From: CAIVAT01 sp049317265
GTDB lineage: Bacteria; Bacteroidota; Bacteroidia; Bacteroidales; FEN-979
DNA length: 64,000 nt
NCBI GenBank assembly: GCA_049317265.1
Contig: JBMOIP010000001.1
Location: 251,244 to 315,243, forward strand
Direction of reading: 5' to 3'
A model generated the notes under the pieces. The model saw only the letters and a program-made list of their open reading frames with translations. It did not search any database and was not told where the DNA came from. Position numbers and translations under genes: made by a program. Positions 33,977 through 43,300 of this stretch are shown piece after piece. Numbering within the stretch: position 1 is the first letter of the stretch; each line of letters starts with the position of its first letter.

Positions 33977-36409
33977 ATGAAAGCTTTTGGTTTATTGTTT
34001 TTACTCCTTCTTGTTTTTGCGGATACTGGTTGCACAAAAAAACAAAAGGTAAAGAACTATACGACCTATGACAAGGGGAATAAGCTTATCCTTGTCAATT
34101 TCATAAACGGATGTACGAATGTCGACAGCAGAAAAGTCAAGCAGGTACTCGCAGCCATGGTCAAAACCAGGCGGGTGGTGTACAATCCCGAAACAGACTT
34201 CGTTGCGTTTACAAATTTCCGCAAGCTCATCAGCAACCAGCCATCACCGGCAGATGACTTCGGGATCGTGCAAACCAGGCCGGCACAGTTTAACTCAGTC
34301 AGGGAGTTTTATTCCGAGGCTGCCATCTTTGTGAAACGCAGTTATCCCTCCGGGCCACAGCCACATGAAATTGTTCCGCTGATGCAATTTCTCTCGCTGG
34401 AAACATTACTGGCACAGGACAAAAATGACTTCGAAAGCCATCACTTTTCGGTGATTGAACTGGTGAACATCTCTTCGTATTTCAATCAACCCAGGGCGGG
34501 TGAGTGGAGTATTCCCGGGTTGCCAGAAAAAACATTGAAGGTCTTGCTTCCTTTAACCAGCCGTCTGACGAGCCTGAAAACAGAGCCAATGTGTTTATGT
34601 TACGGCATTCCTGACGATTCATTGGGCTATACGTTCAGCACCATGTTTTTGTATGCCTCTGAAACCCCAAAACTCATGGAGTCCGGGCAATTTGTTACTG
34701 CTTTGGATTCTGTTCTCCGTGTTAATACGAAGGGGGATACCATCAGAATCACGCGGAATGGAAATTCCTATAAATCAAAATCCGAAGAGCTGCAATTGGT
34801 TGAAATAATGCAAATTTTCAACAGTAATAATCAAAAGATTGATTTTATCCGTGAGGCGGACAGTGTTTCCTGCAAGTTCTGTTTACCTGCTTCCAGTTCA
34901 TCAAAATCCATAGGCATCGAAGCCATCGTTCAAATCAGCACCAACGATCCCATCCTGGGGCGGCATGTAGTTTATGCACAAACAAACCAGGTGAAGCTCC
35001 ATCTGGGTGCCGGCTGGATGGCCGCATTTAAAAAGTACGGATTATTAACGGGTCAGATTGTTACTATCATCCTTCTGGCTTTGTTGATCATTTGGGGGAT
35101 CTATTTTATATTCGATAAAAGCAAAGCAATTATTTTGCAGTTTTACGAAAGGAACTCATTCATATATTCACAGAAGATGGAAAAGATAAAAGGGGCAATT
35201 AAAAAATGGTGGCATTTTATCCGGAGTAATTTTGATAACAGGTTTCAGGATTATCTCCTTGTTGGAGATTCGTTTGGCAACACCTTTCTTTTTAATATCC
35301 ACTTTGGGCGCACCTCCTCAAATTTTATTCATTTACATTTGATGAAGGGTGATGGAAATTGTGCATTGCTAACCAATTCCTCAGCAGAGAAAGTTGTGAA
35401 ACCAACAACCATCACAATTGACGACTGCTCCTTATCCGCGATTGGATATCGTCTGACGATCCTGGCACAGGGGAAAGGGTTTTCATTTCCGTATATTCGC
35501 CCCTCTGCTTATCCTGTTAACAGGGGGAAAGAGATATTTAATTCGGTCATCAGCCCGGGTGAAAAAAATGCGGTGCTCCTTACGGGTAAGTCACAAAGAC
35601 ATTCGCAATTGAACCTTCATATGACCATCCATCCAAAGACTGAGAGTTTGGAGGAGATCATTGACCGGGAAGGCATTGAGTCTCATGAGGAAGTTGTTCG
35701 AAAGCTGCTGCTGGTACATAATAGGGAAAATACAGATCTTGTATTCAAAGCATTGGTGATCAATATGCTTCCATGCAATACGCAGTTTTTTGTCAGTTAC
35801 CTGGAGGCATTAAAGCATGGTGTCATCCATGACCCTTTTAATGTGTCGATCGTTCTTCATATGAAATTCAATGTGGATCCGTTTGCCCGAAGACTGAACA
35901 GGTTTCCTGCAGAAATTGAAAAGCTGATGAACAAGATGGCGGTTAAGACACTGCTTATTCATTATACAAATTCAAAATCTAAACCTGAACCGGCTTTAAT
36001 GGTTGCCCGTGTCCAGGAGCGTTTAAAAACTTTATCCATCACGGTTTTAAAGCATGATTCCAGGGTTGATGAACATGCCATTTTTAATGTATCAAGCCGA
36101 CCGGCACCCTATTGTGTCAAGATTCGCAGCCACCATTTTCCTTTTCTTTCCAGGGTAATACGGAACCCGCTGAAAGATGGAGACAACAGTTTTAATCCTG
36201 GAAAATTTGCTATTTTTGGCATTGACCTTCCCTGGAGACTGGAACTCGCGCTTTCGGTCATTCCGAATGCTTTTACCAGGAGGGGGAGCCTAAAAAACAT
36301 GAAGCCAATTCATCATCTTGTGCTAGAGCCTCAATCCGAGAGGTTTGTCAACCAGACCAGCGATGAGGATTATCCATTTGAAACATTAACACAGTCATCC
36401 ACCCAATAA
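33977..36409 (+). CDS. Membrane-spanning lipoprotein-like protein, first gene of the peptidoglycan-type operon
   Basis: An 810-residue protein with a signal sequence ending in FADTGC (Cys19, lipobox-like). It has a periplasmic region to about 350, one transmembrane helix at about 355-379 (GQIVTIILLALLIIWGIYFIF), and a cytoplasmic half of about 430 residues rich in beta strands. An anchored lipid plus a crossing helix would be unusual; the N-terminus may instead be an ordinary signal peptide. No known domain was recognised. It could couple periplasmic signals to the actin-like ATPase encoded 11 bases downstream. Confidence 0.7.
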   Translation: MKAFGLLFLLLLVFADTGCTKKQKVKNYTTYDKGNKLILVNFINGCTNVDSRKVKQVLAAMVKTRRVVYNPETDFVAFTNFRKLISNQPSPADDFGIVQTRPAQFNSVREFYSEAAIFVKRSYPSGPQPHEIVPLMQFLSLETLLAQDKNDFESHHFSVIELVNISSYFNQPRAGEWSIPGLPEKTLKVLLPLTSRLTSLKTEPMCLCYGIPDDSLGYTFSTMFLYASETPKLMESGQFVTALDSVLRVNTKGDTIRITRNGNSYKSKSEELQLVEIMQIFNSNNQKIDFIREADSVSCKFCLPASSSSKSIGIEAIVQISTNDPILGRHVVYAQTNQVKLHLGAGWMAAFKKYGLLTGQIVTIILLALLIIWGIYFIFDKSKAIILQFYERNSFIYSQKMEKIKGAIKKWWHFIRSNFDNRFQDYLLVGDSFGNTFLFNIHFGRTSSNFIHLHLMKGDGNCALLTNSSAEKVVKPTTITIDDCSLSAIGYRLTILAQGKGFSFPYIRPSAYPVNRGKEIFNSVISPGEKNAVLLTGKSQRHSQLNLHMTIHPKTESLEEIIDREGIESHEEVVRKLLLVHNRENTDLVFKALVINMLPCNTQFFVSYLEALKHGVIHDPFNVSIVLHMKFNVDPFARRLNRFPAEIEKLMNKMAVKTLLIHYTNSKSKPEPALMVARVQERLKTLSITVLKHDSRVDEHAIFNVSSRPAPYCVKIRSHHFPFLSRVIRNPLKDGDNSFNPGKFAIFGIDLPWRLELALSVIPNAFTRRGSLKNMKPIHHLVLEPQSERFVNQTSDEDYPFETLTQSSTQ

Positions 36410-36420
36410 TTATCCGACCT

Positions 36421-39147
36421 ATGCCATTCACTTTACCAGTCATGATCCGCCCGAGCGATATTGATATGTCCTATATCAGCTCAACCAAATGCAAATTTCA
36501 TAGCCTTAACCTTGAACAAAATGATTACTATGTCAGAAGTAAACGAGTTGTCAGGCAATTTATTCATGAAGTGAACAGTGTGAACTGGGATACACAGACT
36601 GTACTGGCAGTGTACCTCAACTCCAAACTGATCAGATATGAGGTGGATGGATGTATAGAGCGTACGATGGAGGCTAAAACCTTTATTGATGAAATTACTA
36701 ACTTCAAGTTTGACCTACAGGAAATTTCTGTAAGCAACGGTGAGGAGTTTTACAACAATGACTGTGATTCATGGAGTTATAACATGAACAACAATGTCAA
36801 TTTGTTTTATGAATTGAAAATACTGGGAAAAGATGAGGCGGTTGCCCCTGAAAAGCCCTCACCATTAAAGATAGCAATGCCAAAAAAATCGCCACGGTTA
36901 GAGTTTCACCTGGAGAGTAATATGGTTAAAGACTATAGATTTCATGAAAAGGATATTACACTTCATCTGAAATTTATTTATGAAGGGAATATTGATATCA
37001 TTCAGATCATTATTACCCGTGAGAGAAATACATGGTACGGTGCAATTGATTTTGGATCGGAAGCCTCCCAGATGAAATTTGTATCAAGTTTGAATACTGT
37101 AAATATAGATCCTGTCCTGAAGAATATTGATATAGATTACATCAAGGTCCTTGAGGATATCCAAAAGCCTGCTACAACTGCAGGTGGTGTTAACCGATAC
37201 TGGCAGGTGGATGACGGTCCAGACAAATTTTTATACCGTTCTATTTTCCCGGTGGAAAATCTTGATACTATGCCGGAGGACAATTTTTTCCTGAATGAGG
37301 ATTCAGATGTTTTAAAGGTGGAATTCCTGAAGTCGATGAGTTCGCCTTTTCGTCCTAACCAGTCATATCTCCCAAACCTGAAACTGCTTAAGCAACTCCA
37401 AATCCACCAGGCCGACCTAGATATTCAGGATCTGCTGGAGTCCATTAAGGATTCCTTGTTCTCCAATGATGATGATTTTATGGTACAATATCTCATTAAC
37501 CAGGTATATCCTCTTCTGATGGCCAATATGATTGGATTGGGGATACTTGGCATGGTAAGTAATAAAAAATTAAATTCATACGTAAAACATAAAGGCGCCA
37601 CCCAGGTTTTAATCCCGACCACCAACATTGTTGTAAGGGTACTCGTGCCCAATATGTTCCAGGCTGAAGAGATCTTTTCATTGAATTTATCTTTACAGGA
37701 AATGTTTACCTGTTTTAAGACGCAAATGATAACCAGGCTGAAACTGGATGTTACGGATGCGGAACAGGTATTTCCCCACATTCCAAATAATATGCTTAAG
37801 GAAGCCATCGAACGGATCAATGCTATTGAATTCATGATCATGGCCGAGGGTGATGCCGTGGCTGTGGAACGCAACAAAGGTATGGATTCTGAAAAATTCA
37901 AACAGGCAGAAAAGTTTATCGTCATTGATTGTGGTAAAGGTACCACCGATGTCAGTATTTTTAAAAAGAACCAGGATGTTCAGGTGTTGGACACCATTTA
38001 CCGCGGAGGGTTTGCAGGTGCCGGAAATGCTATCAGTAAGGCGGTCTTTGACGATTTCAAGAAGGAACTGGAGTATTCCTTTACCAAAACAGACGTTGCA
38101 AAAGTTGGTTTTCTTCTACAGGCATTGACAGATATGAAGCTAGATTTGATTAATGATAAATTGAATGTCAGTCGGTTGATCGATGGGATAAAAATAGCAT
38201 ATTTCAGCGAAAGTGATCAAAAAATTCGGTTCAGCGATATCGAGACTGACCTCCTGAGTACTGATATCAATAATGCTAACGAGGCGTTGAACTCCCTCAC
38301 CGACAACATTGACAGTGTGCTGAAAAAGATCCAGGGGAAACAGTGGGTTCTTGATTACGAAAACCATAAGGGACATAGGGGATATGCAGATGCCAAACTC
38401 AATTCCATCGTTGATGAAGTTATTTATCAGCTGGAGATTGGGGGAGTTACATCTGCTGAAAATAGCAAGCATGCAAAAATTGTAGTAATACTAAGCGGCA
38501 GGATATTCAAATCAGATAAGATTACAAAGCAATTTATTGAGTCAGTAGGTAATAAATTCGGTTTTGATCATGTCTTCAACTCAATTGACTCAACCAACAG
38601 AAACAGGAATTTCTCCCGTTCAGTTGAGTTAAAGAAACGTTGTGTAGAAGGAGGGGTTGAAGAGAGGCCAGCCTTGAATCTGAATTCAGATATTAATGGG
38701 ATTCCCATGTTTATCCGTCTGAAGAGTAAATCAACTTTACCATGGAAAAAAACACCCGTTAACCAGGGTGGCGAAAGTATAGAAATCAGTAAAATAATGC
38801 CATTGAAAGTGACTCCTCACAGCTATCGGTTTTACACAGAGAATATCCTGAATGGCACCGATTTACAGGATGATAATGAAAACAAACTCCTGTTAAACCG
38901 GTTTCCCCTGGTTCTAAACAGGGATCAAAAGGATTTTAAAATCAAGGAAATCTATTACATTGGGCGGGGATTTTTATGTGTGGCAGAAAGGGGCAGAAAG
39001 TCTATTTGCCAGATTCTCCAACCTGATTACTCCAATTTCCTTATCCTGCAAGTGGACAATCCGAATACAGATGTAAATAAAATTCAAAATGAAATAAAGG
39101 TACGGTACCTCACTTTGCTTCGTGACTCATTTTTCCCGTTTATTTAA
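36421..39147 (+). CDS. Actin/Hsp70-fold ATPase, large divergent member
   Basis: The 908-residue protein carries three ASKHA signatures: phosphate-1 WYGAIDFGSEASQMKF (Asp210, Gly212), phosphate-2 FIVIDCGKGTTDVSIF (Asp503 to Asp510), and the adenosine motif IVVILSGRIF (Gly693). The gap of about 290 residues between phosphate-1 and phosphate-2 is larger than in actin or MreB and holds an inserted helical region. An N-terminal domain of about 200 residues is added. No membrane segment was seen. In an operon with a SEDS-transpeptidase fusion it may play the MreB/FtsA role; SrfB-type proteins are another large Hsp70-like comparison. Confidence 0.8.
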   Translation: MPFTLPVMIRPSDIDMSYISSTKCKFHSLNLEQNDYYVRSKRVVRQFIHEVNSVNWDTQTVLAVYLNSKLIRYEVDGCIERTMEAKTFIDEITNFKFDLQEISVSNGEEFYNNDCDSWSYNMNNNVNLFYELKILGKDEAVAPEKPSPLKIAMPKKSPRLEFHLESNMVKDYRFHEKDITLHLKFIYEGNIDIIQIIITRERNTWYGAIDFGSEASQMKFVSSLNTVNIDPVLKNIDIDYIKVLEDIQKPATTAGGVNRYWQVDDGPDKFLYRSIFPVENLDTMPEDNFFLNEDSDVLKVEFLKSMSSPFRPNQSYLPNLKLLKQLQIHQADLDIQDLLESIKDSLFSNDDDFMVQYLINQVYPLLMANMIGLGILGMVSNKKLNSYVKHKGATQVLIPTTNIVVRVLVPNMFQAEEIFSLNLSLQEMFTCFKTQMITRLKLDVTDAEQVFPHIPNNMLKEAIERINAIEFMIMAEGDAVAVERNKGMDSEKFKQAEKFIVIDCGKGTTDVSIFKKNQDVQVLDTIYRGGFAGAGNAISKAVFDDFKKELEYSFTKTDVAKVGFLLQALTDMKLDLINDKLNVSRLIDGIKIAYFSESDQKIRFSDIETDLLSTDINNANEALNSLTDNIDSVLKKIQGKQWVLDYENHKGHRGYADAKLNSIVDEVIYQLEIGGVTSAENSKHAKIVVILSGRIFKSDKITKQFIESVGNKFGFDHVFNSIDSTNRNRNFSRSVELKKRCVEGGVEERPALNLNSDINGIPMFIRLKSKSTLPWKKTPVNQGGESIEISKIMPLKVTPHSYRFYTENILNGTDLQDDNENKLLLNRFPLVLNRDQKDFKIKEIYYIGRGFLCVAERGRKSICQILQPDYSNFLILQVDNPNTDVNKIQNEIKVRYLTLLRDSFFPFI

Positions 39148-39158
39148 TTCAACTCCTA

Positions 39159-40271
39159 ATGAAAAAATCTGACTTTTATTTCAGGTTAATCCTGCTTGTC
39201 CATCAGGGTTTTATTGTACTGGCATTAATTGCAGTTATCCTTGGTGGCTCCCGGGTGGAGTCATCCTGGATTTATTGGCTGATCGCCGTATCAGCATTGA
39301 TGCATCTCTTTCTTAACATCTTGTACCCTGACTGGCTGAATTCATCCGCTGCCATTCCTGATGCTGAAATGCAGGATTCCGGGGTTACAGGAAAACATGT
39401 TGGCGTTCAGTCCTTATTAGACCAGATTGAGCTTGAATATTCAGGTTCTGACATCGATAAAAAAAAACAGATGAGGGAAACAGCCGAGCACATCTTCGGA
39501 AAGTTTCCCCAAACAGTGGACAGCAGGGAGGATAAGCAGAAAGAAGTGAAGCCAGGGACTGAGCAACCCAGGTTTGGTAGTGCAGGTTCGGAGTTGCAAA
39601 AGTTGCAGAAAGAAAGAGACAAATTTAAATCGGAACTTGCAGTTGCAAAACAATCAATGGATGAGCTGAAGGTGATTTTAGACAAAGATGTAGAGACACT
39701 ATTGAACGGTCTTCTCGTTTTTTGTACCCAGAATTCACTTGATACCGGGGCTGAATCAATTGAAAATATTATCAGGACACAACAATATGGTGAATTATCA
39801 GTAAAATTCACCAATGCATTCCTCGCCGAGAATAAAGGTTTTAAAACTGAAATTAGAACCAATGAAGAGAAAGACCAATATTTTATCATGACTGAGTCAT
39901 GCATAATGGTATACCAACTTATGTTCCGGTTGAATAAATGGTATAAGGAGCGTAAGAAACCGGGGGTGGTCTCAAATATCCAGGTGGATATTGAAATGGC
40001 GCAAATTGTAAAAAATATCTTTGATGATATCTGGTTTCTTCGCAATGATCATTGGAACTATAAACTTCTAAGAGGTGAATCCTTTTCTGCATTGAAGGAA
40101 ACGGGCAGGCGACAGGACGCTTCGAACTATAACTCCGGGTTTGCGGAGTATATAATCCTTTGCCGGAAGTACAAAATTGAATTGGAAGTCTTTATGAAGC
40201 AGGATATTTTGTGCCCGATCTGGATTGAACTTGACGATGAACAAAAATTGTTTCCCCCGAATTTGGGTTGA
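39159..40271 (+). CDS. Membrane protein with cytoplasmic coiled coil
   Basis: A 370-residue protein with two transmembrane helices (about 8-30 and 36-57), a polar linker, a coiled coil at about 145-175 (ELQKLQKERDKFKSELAVAK) and a C-terminal helical domain of 190 residues. Not recognised. The topology resembles a scaffold such as MreC or RodZ reversed to the cytoplasmic side; that is analogy, not homology. It lies 11 bases after the ATPase gene. Confidence 0.7.
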   Translation: MKKSDFYFRLILLVHQGFIVLALIAVILGGSRVESSWIYWLIAVSALMHLFLNILYPDWLNSSAAIPDAEMQDSGVTGKHVGVQSLLDQIELEYSGSDIDKKKQMRETAEHIFGKFPQTVDSREDKQKEVKPGTEQPRFGSAGSELQKLQKERDKFKSELAVAKQSMDELKVILDKDVETLLNGLLVFCTQNSLDTGAESIENIIRTQQYGELSVKFTNAFLAENKGFKTEIRTNEEKDQYFIMTESCIMVYQLMFRLNKWYKERKKPGVVSNIQVDIEMAQIVKNIFDDIWFLRNDHWNYKLLRGESFSALKETGRRQDASNYNSGFAEYIILCRKYKIELEVFMKQDILCPIWIELDDEQKLFPPNLG

Positions 40272-40305
40272 ACTCAGGTAATCAGTAAACATTTAAAACA
40301 GCGCC

Positions 40306-43300
40306 ATGATCTCTATATTATTAGTTATCTCAACCGTCATCATTATCGGGTTCTTTTATTTTGAATTTAACATCAATTCAAATAAGTACTTAAACGCCGA
40401 ACATAATAGCATCTGCAGATGGAACTACATCTTCCTCGGTGTGCTGGCCGTCATCCTGATTTTGACTGCCGGGGCTTTGTATATATTGATTGGCACAGGC
40501 AACAGTTTCAATAATACCGATCACCACATTATAAAACGAGAAGGGATCCGGTTTGCCAACAGGCTGCTGTTCTCGAGTTTTACCGGACCCCAGCGATCAT
40601 ATAGTGGTTCTGCGGAAGGCACCATCGAACTTTCCGCCACAGGGCACAACACCTGCATGCTGAACGGGACACACCTTGCTGATCCCCTGATGTTGAGCAG
40701 CGACGGGGGAACCGTGTTCCACCTGGCTAATCCCGGTGCTCAGGTACCTGTTAAAACATCCTTCGCCATTATCAGCATTAACCGCGCTGATACACTGTTC
40801 TCACTGAATGAATCCGGATTGAAAACCCTTCAATTCAGGGAGAGCAGAAAGTGGTACAAGCGAATTTTCGGCATTGGCGATACCAGGTTGAAAAAGTTCA
40901 TCGGGTTGGATAACATTCAGTTGGCCCGGGTCAACCTTGATAAGAAGTTGTTACTTGATGGTTCCCTGTTCGTCTATTCATCCATGCTTACCACCGACAA
41001 AAAGGTCGATTCGGCTGCTTTGATGTTTTTTTGCGGACCAGCCCTTCAACAGGTGTCGGGTGACTATTTTCTGCTGATCAACGGGCAGCAGTTCCCTATC
41101 AGGGCAGAATTCCCGGTAGTAGCCAGTGAACTGAAAGCCGGTGATGAATTTTTTATTTTGCAAAGTGAAAGGTCAATTTATAACCGGTTCAAAATCCAGC
41201 CCGATTCCGCCGGGATCTTCCTGAAAAACACCAATCCCGTCAGGCGCCCCCTGAAAGGCGGCACCGTCGGAGATGTCATTAAAGTCACCCTGACCAATGT
41301 AGAAGATACGCTCATAAGCCCCAAATATGCCAATGTGATCTACCAGGAACCTCCGTTTCCCGGTATGCTGTTTCCTTATACAGGTTCATTTACCTATATG
41401 GTAGACAAGGGCTCACGCGAACTCCGGGTGAATGAAATTTCCGGTTTTTCTCCATATCCTGCAGCTGGAAGTTATAAAGGAGACCATTATTACATTTCCG
41501 GTGGCAGCCGGGAATATGGTGTTGTTTTCTCCATTCAGAATCTCACAGAAAGCAACGGATTCGGATTTCTTAAAAACATTGTCATTCCCCTGCTGCTCTT
41601 TTGGTTGATTATTGCCGGTTTTCTCACCTATCTGAACCTAAAAAAAATCATTAATGACCTTGAATCTGTCAGATATTATAATCCAGTTTTCCAGGCAGTT
41701 ATGTTTATTGTTCCCATCCTTTTTACCATACGATGGTTCCTGGCGTGGAGGTGTACAGCTTTTCCCCCCATTGACAACAGCCTTTCAAAAAGCGAGTGGG
41801 ACCTCCTGACAGGGTATTTTAACAACCTTGCGATTACACGGGATTATGTTTTTTTCCTGGGCTTTACCCTCCTTTTTATCCTCTTTTCCTTCCCGTTATT
41901 GCCTGTCAATAAAATTAAGTCCTGGATCAATCAAAGTATCACCTATAAAGTCATTGCGCTGTCGGCCTTACTCATTGCATTGGGGGTTATCTATTTTTTC
42001 ATTTCCGAAAGATTTGGGAAAATCCTGTTCCCGCTTTTACTGATCGGGGTTGTTTTTCTCTTCACCCGCAACAATTTTAATCAATTACGATTTAAATTTC
42101 TGAACGGGATAAAGGAGAAAATCGGGGTAGTTACCTATTATTTCCTGGTAATAATTCTCGTGCTCACCCTGGGTCTTACCATGTTTTTCATTGTCAATCC
42201 GGATAAAGGGTTCGGACTGCTTTATGGGATAGCCCTTGCACTAACAGGATTTGCGTTTCTGATAGATTCAGTATCGGTTTCTTTTCGCCGGCTATATCTG
42301 AAATTAATAATAGCTGTGATATTTGTCACCGCCGGTTATTTCGCCTACAGATATCTTATTCACCATGCAGAAACTTTCACATCCGATAAACAAACCATTG
42401 CAAGAGCGAATGTGCTGACAAAGGAGACAAAGGATATTTTTAACATTGAGATGAATGATACGCTGTATGATAAAACCATCGGCACATTACAATACAGGTC
42501 CTATATTAATGCCTATATGGAGTATGGGGCAGGGTGGCATCCTGACCGCTTTACCGGTTTTGACATCCTTCCTCATTTTGCCCCTGACCGGAACTACGAT
42601 ATTCAGACCTACGATACCATCGGAGCGCGATACATTTATGCCGAGCATGGCAGGGTTGCGTTTTGGCTGATCATTCTACTTTTGATAATTCCGTTGATAA
42701 TCAGGGCATTGGTTACGTTTGAAAAACCGGATTCCGGCAAAAGATACGGGGAATGGTATGATCAGGTTGAAAAGACGGGGTATGACCCCATCAATAATTC
42801 AGTTTTTAAAAGGCTAAGGAATACGATTGTCTCTTTTATAAACAGGTTCATATGGAATTTCTTCTTCAATTTTGATATTTTTTGTTTACTGCTGATCATT
42901 GTTGTCGGGCTGCTCATTGGTCTTTCCAATACGAACAACTTTATCTTCCTTGGCCAGGACCTCCCCATCGTCTCCTTTGGAAGCCTGGTCTCGCTCGGTT
43001 ATATCCTCATGCTTTTCCTTTTCGTAGGAATGACAAAGTCGGGGTACGAAAAGTACACCAGGTTAACCAATGCAACAGCTGATCCCAGGCAAACAAAGGC
43101 TGCAAAAAGAATTTTCGTATTTGCCACCATCCTGGGGGTTTTTGTATTCTGGTTGTTGTTTGACGCATCAGGTGCGAAAAATAAAGTTGCCAGCACCAAT
43201 TTTAATTTGGAGGAGCATATGAAGAACATTGCAACGGGGATCGACCGTTTCAATGAGCAGATTGAGGCCATGCAACATGAGGTAATCGACACATTACAGA

